The translations under genes were made by a program, and so were the position numbers. A DNA stretch of 64,000 bases from Streptomyces sp. NBC_01750 (GTDB lineage Bacteria; Actinomycetota; Actinomycetes; Streptomycetales; Streptomycetaceae), in NCBI RefSeq assembly GCF_035918095.1, contig NZ_CP109137.1:3350001-3414000 (forward strand). Direction: 5' to 3'. Shown here piece by piece: positions 35,824 through 45,078 of this stretch; position 1 is the stretch's first letter, and each line of letters begins with the position of its first letter. The notes below the pieces were generated by a model. It ran no database searches, was not told the DNA's origin, and was given only the letters and a program-made list of their open reading frames with translations.

Positions 35824-36417
35824 TCAGGCCATCAGGGTGTCGACGAGCGTCTCCTGGAGCGCTCCCAGCCAGAGATACGCCATCACCATCGGCTTGCGCG
35901 GATCGGAGTCCGGCAGCCGGTAGAGCTCGCCGCTCTCGTCCTCGTCGCTGACCTCGAGACGGGTGCCGATGGTGAGGCGCAGGTCGTTGAGCGCGCCGAG
36001 CCAGTGCAGACAGTCGTCCGGGGTGAGTTTGAGTACGGCACCGCCCTCGCCGGTGGCGGTCAGCGAGTCCAGGGTACGGACGACCGCGACCGCGTCGTCG
36101 CGCTTGCGGGAGCGCAGATCCGTCTCGGTGAAACGCCTGAACTCGGCCGAGGCCGCGCGCAGTTCCTCGTCCTCGACATCGGTGCCGGGACCGCCGTACG
36201 CCTCGGGGAAGAGGCGGGCGAGCGCCGGGTCGCTGGGCGGCTCGCTCGGCCCCTCGGCAAACAGCGCGGCCAGCGGGTCCTCGCCGTCGACCGGCTCGTC
36301 ACCGGGTCCGATGAGCTCCAGGAGCTGTACGGCGAGCGAGCGCAGGATGGAGATCTCGACCTCGTCGAGCGGGACGGCCGCGCCGCCGCCCGGAACGGGC
36401 TCGAAGTGCCCGGCCAT
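35824..36417 (-). CDS. DUF2017 protein, ClpS partner gene
   Basis: 197 residues, acidic, soluble. It contains an E-V-E-I-S-I-L-R-S-L-A-V-Q-L-L-E-L-I helix near the N-terminus and L-T-P-D-D-C-L-H-W-L-G-A-L-N-D-L-R-L in the middle, the DUF2017 core. Its ATG overlaps the clpS stop (ATGA), a conserved pairing in Actinobacteria that suggests a role in the ClpS/ClpCP protease path. Function unknown. Confidence 0.85.
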   Translation of the reverse strand: MAGHFEPVPGGGAAVPLDEVEISILRSLAVQLLELIGPGDEPVDGEDPLAALFAEGPSEPPSDPALARLFPEAYGGPGTDVEDEELRAASAEFRRFTETDLRSRKRDDAVAVVRTLDSLTATGEGGAVLKLTPDDCLHWLGALNDLRLTIGTRLEVSDEDESGELYRLPDSDPRKPMVMAYLWLGALQETLVDTLMA

Positions 36418-36731
36418 CAGGTGCGGTCCTGGGAGAGCGTCGCCCACAGCCCGTAGCCGTGCATCGCCTGCACGTCACGCTCCATCTCTTCGCGGCTGCC
36501 GCTGGAGACGACGGCCCGGCCCTTGTGGTGGACGTCGAGCATCAGCTTGTGCGCCTTGTCCTTGGAGTAGCCGAAGTAGGCCTGGAAGACATAGGTGACG
36601 TAGCTCATCAGATTGACCGGGTCATTGTGGACGAGCGTCACCCAGGGCACGTCGGGCTCGGGGACGGCGAAGGTCTCCTCCGCCGACTCGGGGCGTTCGA
36701 TCTCTGTGGGAGCAACACTCACTCGGTCCAT
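36417..36731 (-). CDS. clpS: ClpS adaptor (N-end rule)
   Basis: 104 residues. The core V-H-N-D-P-V-N (N34-type substrate ligand region), [10 protein letters not shown] and the [12 protein letters not shown] segment are all present. It passes N-degron substrates to ClpC/ClpA with ClpP. Divergent from pncB. Confidence 0.95.
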   Translation of the reverse strand: MDRVSVAPTEIERPESAEETFAVPEPDVPWVTLVHNDPVNLMSYVTYVFQAYFGYSKDKAHKLMLDVHHKGRAVVSSGSREEMERDVQAMHGYGLWATLSQDRT

Positions 36732-36769
36732 GCTGCCACCCGCAGGGGGGCATCGCACAAACGGGGCTT

Positions 36770-36794
36770 ACATCTCGTCACTCTGACGAGATGT
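36770..36794. promoter_or_regulatory. Perfect 25-bp palindrome between clpS and pncB
   Basis: ACATCTCGTCA-CTC-TGACGAGATGT, arms of 11 bp, lies 38 bases before clpS and 120 before pncB. Length and symmetry fit a dimeric repressor site covering a divergent promoter. The pncB/pncA genes suggest an NAD-pathway regulator; none is in the window. Confidence 0.7.
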
Positions 36795-36914
36795 GCGGTA
36801 GCATCCTCGACGAGGCATCTTCCGGGGGCGCTGTATCCGACAGCGGCTCCGCCGCGGGCCGGACCGCGAACCGACCGGTCGGCGGCCCACGACGAAAGAG
36901 CGAGGTTGACCGTT

Positions 36915-38243
36915 GTGAACGCTGCGGACCTTGGGCTGCCGGTGGACGTACCGTCGACAGCGCTCTTCACCGATCAGTACGAGCTCACCATGCTCCAGGC
37001 GGCGCTGAGGTCCGGCACCGCGGACCGCCGCTCCGTCTTCGAGGTCTTCACCCGCCGGCTGCCCGACGGACGGCGCTACGGAGTGGTGGCGGGCACCGGC
37101 CGGGTACTGGATGCCGTCGAGAACTTCCGCTTCGACGCGGGCGTGCTGGACTTCCTGCGCGATCGGGGGATTGTCGATGAGTCGACAATCCAGTGGCTCG
37201 CCTCGTACCGCTTCGGCGGCGACATCTGGGGCTACCCGGAGGGCGAGGTGTACTTCCCCGGCTCACCGATCCTGCGGGTCGAGGGCTCCTTCGCCGAGTG
37301 CGTCCTGCTGGAGACCGTGATCCTGTCGATCCTCAACCACGACTCGGCGATCGCCGCGGCGGCCTCGCGGATGTCGACGGCGGCGGGCGGTCGCGGGCTG
37401 ATCGAGATGGGCGCGCGGCGTACGCACGAGCTCTCCGCGGTCGCCTCGGCACGCGCCGCCTACGTCGGCGGCTTCGGCTCCACCTCGGACCTGGCGGCCG
37501 GTTTCCGTTACGCCATCCCCACGGTCGGCACCAGCGCGCACGCCTTCACTCTGCTGCACGACAGCGAGCGCGACGCCTTCCGGGCGCAGGTCGATTCGCT
37601 CGGACGGGGTACGACGCTGCTGGTCGACACGTACGACGTGGCCGAGGCCGTCCGCAGCGCCGTGGAGATCGCGGGTCCCGAGCTCGGGGCCGTACGCATC
37701 GACTCCGGGGATCTGCTGCTGGTCGCGCACCGGGTGCGGCAGCAGCTGGACGAGCTGGGTGCGGCCAACACCAAGATCGTGGTGACCTCGGACCTGGACG
37801 AGTACGCCATCGCCTCACTCGCCGCGGCGCCGGTCGACGCGTACGGCGTGGGCACACAACTGGTCACCGGCAGCGGGCACCCCACCTGCTCGATGGTCTA
37901 CAAGCTGGTCGCCCGCGCCCGCTCCGCCGATCCCAGGGCGCCGCTGGAGCCGGTGGCGAAGAAGTCCTTGGGCGGGAAGACCTCGGTGGGCGGCCGCAAG
38001 TGGGCCGCGCGCCGGGTGGACGCGCAGGGCGTCGCCGAGGCCGAGGTGATCGGCACCCAGACGGTCCCGCCCGAGCTCGTGGACCGGCAGTTGCTGGTGG
38101 AGCTGGTCAAGGGCGGCGAGATCGTCGCACGCGAGCCGCTGGACGCGGCGCGCGAGAGGCACGTCGCCGCGCTGGCGGGGCTGCCGATGTCGGCGCTCCA
38201 GCTGTCGAAGGGTGAGCCTGTCCTGTCGACGGAGTACGTGTGA
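36915..38243 (+). CDS. pncB: Nicotinate phosphoribosyltransferase
   Basis: 442 residues from GTG 36915 with GAGG nine bases upstream. Early F-T-D-Q-Y-E-L-T-M and the R-R-T-H-E-L motif that contains the autophosphorylated histidine region, then R-I-D-S-G-D-L and S-L-G-G-K-T-S-V-G-G-R-K-W. It makes nicotinate mononucleotide from nicotinate and PRPP. pncA follows, so nicotinamide is converted in two steps by neighbouring genes. Confidence 0.94.
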   Translation: MNAADLGLPVDVPSTALFTDQYELTMLQAALRSGTADRRSVFEVFTRRLPDGRRYGVVAGTGRVLDAVENFRFDAGVLDFLRDRGIVDESTIQWLASYRFGGDIWGYPEGEVYFPGSPILRVEGSFAECVLLETVILSILNHDSAIAAAASRMSTAAGGRGLIEMGARRTHELSAVASARAAYVGGFGSTSDLAAGFRYAIPTVGTSAHAFTLLHDSERDAFRAQVDSLGRGTTLLVDTYDVAEAVRSAVEIAGPELGAVRIDSGDLLLVAHRVRQQLDELGAANTKIVVTSDLDEYAIASLAAAPVDAYGVGTQLVTGSGHPTCSMVYKLVARARSADPRAPLEPVAKKSLGGKTSVGGRKWAARRVDAQGVAEAEVIGTQTVPPELVDRQLLVELVKGGEIVAREPLDAARERHVAALAGLPMSALQLSKGEPVLSTEYV

Positions 38244-38342
38244 ACGCAGCCTCGAGCCCTCTCCCGCCGGGCGGTTGAAGTCTCTAGGCTCAGTACATTC
38301 GCTAGGCGCCCACCGATCTCCCCCCATCGAAGGACACCCGCC

Positions 38343-38927
38343 ATGCACCGCGCATTGATCGTCGTGGACGTTCAGAACGACTTCTGCGAAGGCGGCAGCC
38401 TCGCGGTGGCGGGAGGTGCGGATGTCGCCGCGGCGATCACCGACCTGATCGGCCAGGCCCAGGCTGGCTACCGCTATGTGGTCGCCTCCCGCGACCACCA
38501 CATCGAGCCGGGCGACCACTTCGGTGAGCGCCCCGACTACGTCAACAGCTGGCCGCCGCACTGCGTCGCCGGCACGGAGGGCGTGGGCTTCCACCCGAAC
38601 TTCGCACCGGTGGTGGCGTCGGGCGCGATCGACGCGGTCTTCGACAAGGGCGCGTACGCGGCGGCGTACAGCGGCTTCGAGGGCACGGACGAGAACGGCT
38701 CGACGCTGGCGCAGTGGCTGCGGGCGCGGGAGGTGACGGAGGTCGACGTGGTGGGCATAGCGACGGACCACTGCGTACGGGCGACTGCGCTGGACGCGGT
38801 GCGGGAGGGCTTCACGACGAATGTGCTGCTGGACCTGACGGCGGGCGTCGCGGAGGCGACGACGGAGCGGGCGCTGGAGGAGCTGCGGGGAGCGGGCGTG
38901 GAACTGACAGGCAAGCCTGTGGTGTAG
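38343..38927 (+). CDS. pncA: Nicotinamidase
   Basis: 194 residues. Isochorismatase fold with catalytic D9 (V-V-D-V-Q-N-D-F), the active-site Lys in F-D-K-G-A-Y and Cys in T-D-H-C-V-R. Metal ligands lie in R-D-H-H-I-E. It converts nicotinamide to nicotinate for PncB. A 99-base gap to pncB leaves room for a separate promoter. Confidence 0.95.
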   Translation: MHRALIVVDVQNDFCEGGSLAVAGGADVAAAITDLIGQAQAGYRYVVASRDHHIEPGDHFGERPDYVNSWPPHCVAGTEGVGFHPNFAPVVASGAIDAVFDKGAYAAAYSGFEGTDENGSTLAQWLRAREVTEVDVVGIATDHCVRATALDAVREGFTTNVLLDLTAGVAEATTERALEELRGAGVELTGKPVV

Positions 38928-38936
38928 GTCACCCGG

Positions 38937-39299
38937 TCACGTGGTGAGCGTGGTCCCGACCCGGGCCTGAGCCACCAGCACCCGCACCGCGCCGGAGGCG
39001 TCACGCTCCCGCGGTAGCAGCAGTTCTATCGGGCGCCAGAGTTCCTCCGGGCGGCTGCGCCACAGCAGGCCGTCCGGGTGGTGGAGCACCGCCGTGATTT
39101 CGTCCGGTGTCGGCGGCTCCGCGTTGCCCCGCAGATACACCGCCCGCAACCCCAGATTCCGCAGCCGCGTCAGTGCCCTCGCGCGGTTCGCGGCATACAC
39201 CAGGAAGCGGACCGTACCGCCGTCGCCCGACGGACTGGGCAGGCTGAGCGCCACCACCACACTGCCGTTGGGCAACTTGCTGAAACCTCCGCCGGGCAT
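38937..39299 (-). CDS. Hypothetical protein, 120 residues
   Basis: Start at Met 39299 (GGGAG nine bases upstream). Soluble, with a F-L-V-Y-A-A-N-R-A-R-A-L-T-R-L-R-N-L-G-L segment and a P-T-P-D-E-I-T-A-V-L helix, typical of a small actinobacterial family that I know only as hypothetical. It lies convergent with pncA. Confidence 0.65.
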   Translation of the reverse strand: MPGGGFSKLPNGSVVVALSLPSPSGDGGTVRFLVYAANRARALTRLRNLGLRAVYLRGNAEPPTPDEITAVLHHPDGLLWRSRPEELWRPIELLLPRERDASGAVRVLVAQARVGTTLTT

Positions 39300-39360
39300 G
39301 CTGAACCACTCCCCCGTGAGATGGCATGTCAATAAGGATCTGGTAGACGCACCTAAACAC

Positions 39361-39396
39361 GATCGGCCGCCGCCCGCTAGAGGGCGACGGCCGATC
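39361..39396. terminator. Hairpin after the M6 protease gene
   Basis: GATCGGCCGCCGCCC (39361-39375) pairs with 39382-39396 with one mismatch. It follows the stop of the protease (minus strand). Confidence 0.85.
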
Positions 39397-39421
39397 ATGG
39401 TCTGACCTGCAGTGATACGAA

Positions 39422-41839
39422 TTACTTGGCCGACGGACCCACCTTGACCGTGATCGACTGGCCGTTCAGCGGCTCGCTCACGATCGAGATCTTGGTGTTG
39501 GTGTCAGTTACCTTCACACCCGCCGTCGGGTTCTCGGCGAACCAGTACACACCCTTGCGGTCGTCGAAGACCGGGTTGCCGGCCTGCGCCTTGATCCGAA
39601 GCGCCACGTCCGCCTTGTGCAGCGTGAAGCCGTCGGTCGGCCACAGGCTGAACGCCGAGTCGAACGTCTGGATCTTGTTCCGCAGCAGCGTGCCGTCCGC
39701 CCACTTCAGCGGCTTGGCGTGCGCGTCCACGGGAAGGACGAGACCCTGGCCCGGGTGGGCGCTGGTGTTGTTGTCCTTCTGGGAGGTGTCCCAGAGCCAG
39801 ACCACGAGGCCGTTCTGGTACGGGTAGTGCTCGACCCACGCGTCCTTCGGCGCCTTGAAGCCGAAGTTGTACGGGCCGACCTTGAGGGTCTTGTCGTACG
39901 ACACGTACTGCCGGTTCTCGGCCAGGTAGTACTGCTCGTACTCCTTGGTGAAGGACTCACCGATGCGCGAGAAGCCCTTCGAGGTCCAGCCCGCGTCGTC
40001 ACCCTCGGCGTTGTCGGTGAACAGCGGTGTACCGTCCGCCACCACGCTCAGCGCGTCCGCCGCGAAGCCCTTGCCGCCCGCGCCGCCGTCCGTCTGGTAG
40101 CGGAAGCGGACGTCTACCTTCTTGCCCGCGTACGCGTCCAGCGAGTACGCCAGCTTCTTGTACGCGCCCGAGACACCGGTCAGCGCCGGCTTGTCGCCCG
40201 CGTCACGGGTGATCGGCTTGCCGTCGGCCGTACCGTCCACCGGCGTCCAGTTGGCGCCGCCGTCCGTCGACACCTCGGCGTAGAGGTAGTCGTAGTTCGC
40301 CTCGATGTCCCACCAGCCCGAGAGCTCCAGGGACGCCTTGGACTTGCCGGTCAGGTCGACCGGGCGGGACAGGGTGTTCTTGAGGTCGTCACCCATGTCG
40401 CTCCACCACTGCTTGGAGCCCTCGGCGGGCTTCACGACAGTCGTGGTGACCGGCTTCTTCGGCAGCTCGACGACGAGGGCCTGCGGCAGCTTGGTGTTGT
40501 ACTCCGCCACACCCAGCTTGTGGGTGGACTTCGTCGCCGCCTTGGCCTTGGTGTAGTTGAGCCAGCCCAGCTGCAGCTTGTCCCAGGCGTTCATGTCGCC
40601 CGGCAGGTCGCCGATGGAGTCCTTGCCGGTGCCGAGCCAGGAGCCGCCCGACATCAGGGTCCAGAAGCCGGTCGAGTTCTCGCCCTTGCCCGAGGTGTCG
40701 TAGTGGTCGGGCAGACCGAGGTCGTGGCCGTACTCGTGGGCGAAGACACCGAGGCCGCCGTTCTCGGGCTGCATGGTGTAGTCGCCGACCCAGATGCCGG
40801 TGGAGCCGATCTGGGTTCCGCCGGCCCGGTTGTTTGCCGGGCCGGTCCTGCCGGCGTCCTGGCCGTACGCGTACCAGCGGTGCGCCCACAGGGCGTTGGT
40901 GCCTTCGGCGCCGCCGCCCGCCGACTCGTCCTCACCGGCGTGGACGATCTGGAAGTGGTCGATGTAGCCGTCGGGCTCGTTGAAGTTGCCGTCGTTGTCG
41001 AAGTCGTAGCGGTCCCAGAGGTCGTACTTCGACAGATCCGCCTTGATCTGCTCGTCCGTACGGCCCTTGGCCTTCTGGTCCGCGGCCCAGGCGGTGACGC
41101 CGTCCCTGACCGTGTCCCAGACGTTGGCGCAGTTGGTGTCGCCGCAGTAGTTCGAGCCGTAGCGGCCCTCGTTGTAGTCGACCTTGACCCAGTCGGCGAC
41201 CTCGCCGTCGACCGAGTAGCGGCCCGAGGAGGTCTTCTCGTAGAAGGTCTTCAGCGAGTTCTTCGGCTGGCCCTTGGCGTCCTTGCCGGTACCGAAGTAC
41301 AGGTCCTGGAAGTGCTTCTGGTTGTAATCCGCCTGCCAGGCCGTGGAGTTGTCGTTCTTACGGTCGGGCTTGGCGATCTTGTTGTGCAGCGGACCGGGCG
41401 TGCCGCCGTACTTCTTGACGGGTGGCTCGGGCCCGTCAGGACCGTCCGGGTCGAACATCGTGGTGTCGTCGACCTTGTCGCCGAACTCCACCAGGATCGT
41501 GAATATCTTGTCCGTCTTCTCCCGGCCGAGCTCGACGTACTTCTTGTCGCCGAGCTTCACGACCTTGGACGCGCCGCGCTGCTGCACGGTCGCGTCGCCG
41601 GATATGACCTGCTCCAGCGCCGCTTGGCGCTGCTGGTCCTGCTGCTTGCTGAACGGGCCGTCGAGATCGTGCTCGACCTGCCCCTTCTGCGGCGCCGGGT
41701 CATGGCGTTCGATGGCCGCCGGACCCGAGGTCCTCGGACTGTCGGCCTGGGCGCTGGTGAACGCCGAGGCCGACGCGGTGGTCGCGGCCAGGGCCACAAT
41801 CACCGCGGACGCTCTGATCGTCCGTCGCTTGATGGTCAC
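39422..41839 (-). CDS. Secreted M6-family metalloprotease (immune inhibitor A-like)
   Basis: 805 residues with a signal peptide (1-32). The zinc site is H368-E-Y-G-H372 with D378 in G-L-P-D, the M6 form of the HExxH family. Residues about 560-690 form a MAM/jelly-roll type domain, and the last 100 residues a beta domain. Immune inhibitor A proteases degrade host defence proteins in Bacillus; in Streptomyces they are secreted proteases of mycelial development or nutrient release. Strong start ATG at 41839. Confidence 0.93.
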   Translation of the reverse strand: MTIKRRTIRASAVIVALAATTASASAFTSAQADSPRTSGPAAIERHDPAPQKGQVEHDLDGPFSKQQDQQRQAALEQVISGDATVQQRGASKVVKLGDKKYVELGREKTDKIFTILVEFGDKVDDTTMFDPDGPDGPEPPVKKYGGTPGPLHNKIAKPDRKNDNSTAWQADYNQKHFQDLYFGTGKDAKGQPKNSLKTFYEKTSSGRYSVDGEVADWVKVDYNEGRYGSNYCGDTNCANVWDTVRDGVTAWAADQKAKGRTDEQIKADLSKYDLWDRYDFDNDGNFNEPDGYIDHFQIVHAGEDESAGGGAEGTNALWAHRWYAYGQDAGRTGPANNRAGGTQIGSTGIWVGDYTMQPENGGLGVFAHEYGHDLGLPDHYDTSGKGENSTGFWTLMSGGSWLGTGKDSIGDLPGDMNAWDKLQLGWLNYTKAKAATKSTHKLGVAEYNTKLPQALVVELPKKPVTTTVVKPAEGSKQWWSDMGDDLKNTLSRPVDLTGKSKASLELSGWWDIEANYDYLYAEVSTDGGANWTPVDGTADGKPITRDAGDKPALTGVSGAYKKLAYSLDAYAGKKVDVRFRYQTDGGAGGKGFAADALSVVADGTPLFTDNAEGDDAGWTSKGFSRIGESFTKEYEQYYLAENRQYVSYDKTLKVGPYNFGFKAPKDAWVEHYPYQNGLVVWLWDTSQKDNNTSAHPGQGLVLPVDAHAKPLKWADGTLLRNKIQTFDSAFSLWPTDGFTLHKADVALRIKAQAGNPVFDDRKGVYWFAENPTAGVKVTDTNTKISIVSEPLNGQSITVKVGPSAK

Positions 41840-42209
41840 TTGATGCTGTCCTCCCCCGCGCTCCGTCGCAACGGACCGAATGTGGGGTCGTCCGCGCGCG
41901 GTGTCGCGTCACAAGTGACGACATTCGATCGGAGTTACTGAAGAAAAGACAGTCCTTGACTTGCACAGGCCAACTGCACTATGCAGGAGCGCAGTTCCGC
42001 TATCCGGACGACGCCCATACCGGACAACAGGCGCATCGGATCGCTCCGTCGGGCGCCCTCATGACTCCGTGCGCCCCCCGTGCAGCAGCACCGTGGGTAA
42101 GGTCACGCTTACCGCCGGTTCCTCCAGGGCATCCACCGTCGTAGAGTCAGTTGACAGTGCGACCTCGCTGAGAGACCCCCTGACCAATGTCCCGAGGACG
42201 GATACCGTC
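41840..42209. other. 370-base divergent intergenic region
   Basis: It divides the M6 protease from a small membrane protein. A consensus-like plus-strand promoter is at 41956-41985. The segment GTAAG-GTCACG-CTTAC (around 42097-42112) is a small inverted repeat. No ORF. Confidence 0.5.
41956..41985 (+). promoter_or_regulatory. Candidate vegetative promoter
   Basis: TTGACT (41956-41961) and TATGCA (41980-41985) with 18 bases between, on the plus strand toward the gene at 42210 about 220 bases away. Sequence match only. Confidence 0.4.
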
Positions 42210-42548
42210 ATGCCGCGTCCGACTGCCGCACAACTCGCCTACGGTTCGGCCACCGTCGTCTTCTCGACCCTCGCCTTGCTGCTGTTCACCCGTACCACCA
42301 ATGGCATCGCCGTCGCCGCGATAGGTGTCGCCTCGATGGCCCTCGGTCTGATGGTCGCGGCCGCACTCCCCATGAGCAGGACTCTGCGCGGAGCGAGGAA
42401 GGCGACGCACACGGTCCGTACACGTGCCGCCGCCTCCGGCAACCCCGCCTCAGCCACCTCCTCCGACGGTCTCACCACGCGCGTGCCCACCCTTCGCGCC
42501 CATGTGGGAGCCGAGGCCGGCGTCGGTCAGCACTCACTGCGCCGCTGA
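42210..42548 (+). CDS. Small membrane protein with two helices
   Basis: 112 residues. Two hydrophobic helices (Y-G-S-A-T-V-V-F-S-T-L-A-L-L-L-F and I-G-V-A-S-M-A-L-G-L-M-V-A-A) are followed by a basic, then Ala/Thr-rich tail. GAGGA lies ten bases upstream of ATG 42210. Not recognised; its 3' end overlaps the RDD gene by 15 bases. Confidence 0.55.
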   Translation: MPRPTAAQLAYGSATVVFSTLALLLFTRTTNGIAVAAIGVASMALGLMVAAALPMSRTLRGARKATHTVRTRAAASGNPASATSSDGLTTRVPTLRAHVGAEAGVGQHSLRR

Positions 42549-43274
42549 CACCACCACCGTCTTGCCTGCCTTGTCGTGCAGACCCTGTTTGTACGGCTTG
42601 TCCATCAGGATCGTCATCATGATGACGAACCACCAGACGCAGAAGCAGCAGACCAGTGCGGGCACCCAGAGCACCGCGGCGCGCAACAGCGAGGAGCTGG
42701 TGTCCGGCACGCTGCCGTCGTTGAGAATCGCGACCCGGATCTTCATCAGGCGCTTGCCGAGGGTCTGACCGTTCCCCTTGGCGATCATGAGGGTGTCGTA
42801 GCCGACGTACGCGATCAGGGAGAGCAGCGACCAGAGCCACTGTCTGCCGGTGTTCACCTGTTTGGTGATCTCGTCCCAGCTGTCGCCGTCGTTCATCGTG
42901 ACGTCCCAGGCGCCGAAGGCCAGCGAGATCAGGAACAGCGGCACGGCGACGATGATCACGTCGATGACACGGGCCAGGAACCGCTTGCCGAAGTCCGCGA
43001 GCGGTGGCATCCCGGCGAGCGGGTCCGCGCCTCCGTACTGGCCGCCGTAGGCGTTCGGATCGTACGGAGGGGGCTGTCCGCCGCCGTACGGGGAGCCGCC
43101 TCCCGGTGGACCGTCGTACGGGGAGCCGCCGCCGCGCCCGGAGCCGTACGGGTCCGACGGGGGGCCTTGCGGCGGTTCCTGACCACCACCCGACGGCGGC
43201 CTGGGTTCCTGCGGCTGCTTTCGGAAGGGATCGTTCTCTGGCGGCTCGCCGGGCGTCGGCTGGTCGTTGCTCAT
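42534..43274 (-). CDS. RDD-family membrane protein
   Basis: 246 residues. A Pro/Gly-rich N-terminal half (GGGSPY repeats) precedes three to four hydrophobic helices with the family's F-L-A-R-V-I-D-x3-V (RD at the helix 1 start) and G-x-T-L-G-K-R-L-M-K-I-R. RDD proteins are small membrane proteins often tied to stress and ion transport. Confidence 0.85.
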   Translation of the reverse strand: MSNDQPTPGEPPENDPFRKQPQEPRPPSGGGQEPPQGPPSDPYGSGRGGGSPYDGPPGGGSPYGGGQPPPYDPNAYGGQYGGADPLAGMPPLADFGKRFLARVIDVIIVAVPLFLISLAFGAWDVTMNDGDSWDEITKQVNTGRQWLWSLLSLIAYVGYDTLMIAKGNGQTLGKRLMKIRVAILNDGSVPDTSSSLLRAAVLWVPALVCCFCVWWFVIMMTILMDKPYKQGLHDKAGKTVVVSAAQ

Positions 43275-43362
43275 GGGGGCAGTGCACCGCGCCCCGAGGG
43301 CCCCCGCAACGGCTCGCGCGCCGTTCGGGGGAACCCCTCCCGAGAATTCTCCGGGTGGCGGG

Positions 43363-44838
43363 TCAGCCGGTCACGAAGGTGTGCGCGGCCTTGTCGTGCC
43401 AGCACTGCCGCCACGGCCGGTCGAACAGGCACCAGAGCACATTGAGCAACCCGACGGCGAGGACGCCGAGCAACCCGTAGACCAGCCAGCGGCGCAGCGC
43501 GGCCCCGAACGACGGCGGCTCGTGGGACTCGATGTCCCAGACCGTCAGACCGCAGAGCTTCTTGCCGAGAGTGCGGCCCCATGTGGCGGTCGGCAGCGCC
43601 TCGTACAGCGCACCGAGGACCAGCAGGGCGCCGAGGATGATGCCGAGGTGAACGGCGGTGGTGCTGTCGACGAGCCAGACGGTGACCGTCTCGCCCGACT
43701 GCTTCGCCGCCTCGATCTTCTCGTCGATATGGGTGCGCGCCCGGGAGACGACCGGAACGGCCACGGCACCGACGAGCGCGCCGAGCAGCAGGGAGTCGAT
43801 CAGCCGCGCGGCGAACCGCTTGCCCAGCGACGCGGGACGGGCCGCCGCCTGAGCCTGCGCGGCCTGCAGGAACGGGTCGTTGACCGGGGGCTTCCACGGC
43901 ACGACCGGCTCGCCCTCGGCAGCGGTGCCGGCGAGCTGGTGGACCTGCTGGGCCCAGGAGGCGGAGCCGCCGCCGGGGCCGTTGGTGACGGGCGCCGCGA
44001 CGGGCTCCTGCGCATGCGCCGGCACCTGTGGCTGGGGCCGTTGGCTCTGCTGTTGCGGCTGGATGGGCCCTTGGGGCTGCGGCTGACGCTGAGCCGGGGC
44101 CTGCGGCTGCGCGGGCGCGGTGGGCGTGCCGCCGCCGAGGCGCTGTGCGCCGATCCCGGTCGTACCGTCCGTCTGAGGCCGCTGGGGCAGGCCGCGGGCC
44201 GTTGTCCCGCCCGCCGGAGCGGGTGATGCGGGATCCGCGGCGGGGACACCCGTGCCGGCCGTCGCCTGCTTGGCCCCGCCGGGGCGCATTGCGCGGATCG
44301 CGACCGTACCGTCCACCGGAGGCTCGCCCGAGTTCGACGGCCCGAGTGAGCGAACGCCGGGCAGGGCGCCGCCCGTCGGATCGGCGGACGCACCCGGCGC
44401 GGCGGACCGGCGCGGGTCGGCGGGCGCACCGGAGCCGCCGCCCTGGGGCGGCGTACGGGGGTCCTGGCCGCCTCCCCACGCGACGCGGTTGTCGCGATCG
44501 CCGCCGAAGCCGGTCTGGCGCGAGGTGTCTGCCTGCCAGGCGGTGGCCGGCTCCGGGCGGGACGGCGCGTCGAACGGCTCCTCGTCGAGGAAGACCGGGC
44601 CGGTTTCCTCCATCGGAGCAGGGGTGTGCGCGGACGCGGCCGGGCCGGCCGGCGCGAACTCGGATGCCGACGAGCCGGGTGCCGAGGGCATCGCCTCACC
44701 CGTCTTCGGCGCGGGCCGGCTCGTACCGGGCACCCAGGAAGCGCCGTTCCAGTACCGGACGTAGCCAGGAATGGATGGGTCCGGGTAATAGCCGGACGTG
44801 GGGCTGCCGTCTCCGGTGGCCGGGGTTGGGGCGCTCAT
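43363..44838 (-). CDS. RDD-family membrane protein with DUF2510 domain
   Basis: 491 residues. The N-terminus is DUF2510 (G-Y-Y-P-D-P and R-Y-W-N-G-A-S-W), followed by 300 Pro/Gln/Ala-rich residues and a C-terminal RDD domain (K-R-F-A-A-R-L-I-D-S-L-L and G-R-T-L-G-K-K-L-C-G-L). Paralogue-like neighbour of the previous gene, probably by duplication. Start taken at Met 44838; 44841 is equally possible. Confidence 0.85.
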   Translation of the reverse strand: MSAPTPATGDGSPTSGYYPDPSIPGYVRYWNGASWVPGTSRPAPKTGEAMPSAPGSSASEFAPAGPAASAHTPAPMEETGPVFLDEEPFDAPSRPEPATAWQADTSRQTGFGGDRDNRVAWGGGQDPRTPPQGGGSGAPADPRRSAAPGASADPTGGALPGVRSLGPSNSGEPPVDGTVAIRAMRPGGAKQATAGTGVPAADPASPAPAGGTTARGLPQRPQTDGTTGIGAQRLGGGTPTAPAQPQAPAQRQPQPQGPIQPQQQSQRPQPQVPAHAQEPVAAPVTNGPGGGSASWAQQVHQLAGTAAEGEPVVPWKPPVNDPFLQAAQAQAAARPASLGKRFAARLIDSLLLGALVGAVAVPVVSRARTHIDEKIEAAKQSGETVTVWLVDSTTAVHLGIILGALLVLGALYEALPTATWGRTLGKKLCGLTVWDIESHEPPSFGAALRRWLVYGLLGVLAVGLLNVLWCLFDRPWRQCWHDKAAHTFVTG

Positions 44839-45026
44839 CACCGTGGTCCCGTATCTCCTCGAGGCCTCAATTCAAGGCTCCACATCTATCAGACCCTCGA
44901 GCACCCCCGGGCCGGTCCTGCTGTAACGACCACTTTCCGGTCACTCGGCGATCACAGAAAGTAGTCTCCGAAAGTCGCGTCATCACCGCGCCGCAGCGCG
45001 CTCTCTCCTTGCACGGCCCGTCACAG

Positions 45027-45070
45027 GGCCTCGTACAGGAAGGCACAAGGCCTCGTACAGGAAGGGAAGG
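45027..45070. repeat. Tandem 22-base duplication carrying two ribosome sites
   Basis: GGCCTCGTACAGGAAGG occurs at 45027 and again at 45049, followed by GGAAGGG, just before the ssgG start. Each unit has an AGGAAGG that could serve as Shine-Dalgarno. Confidence 0.6.
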
Positions 45071-45078
45071 GCACCCTC

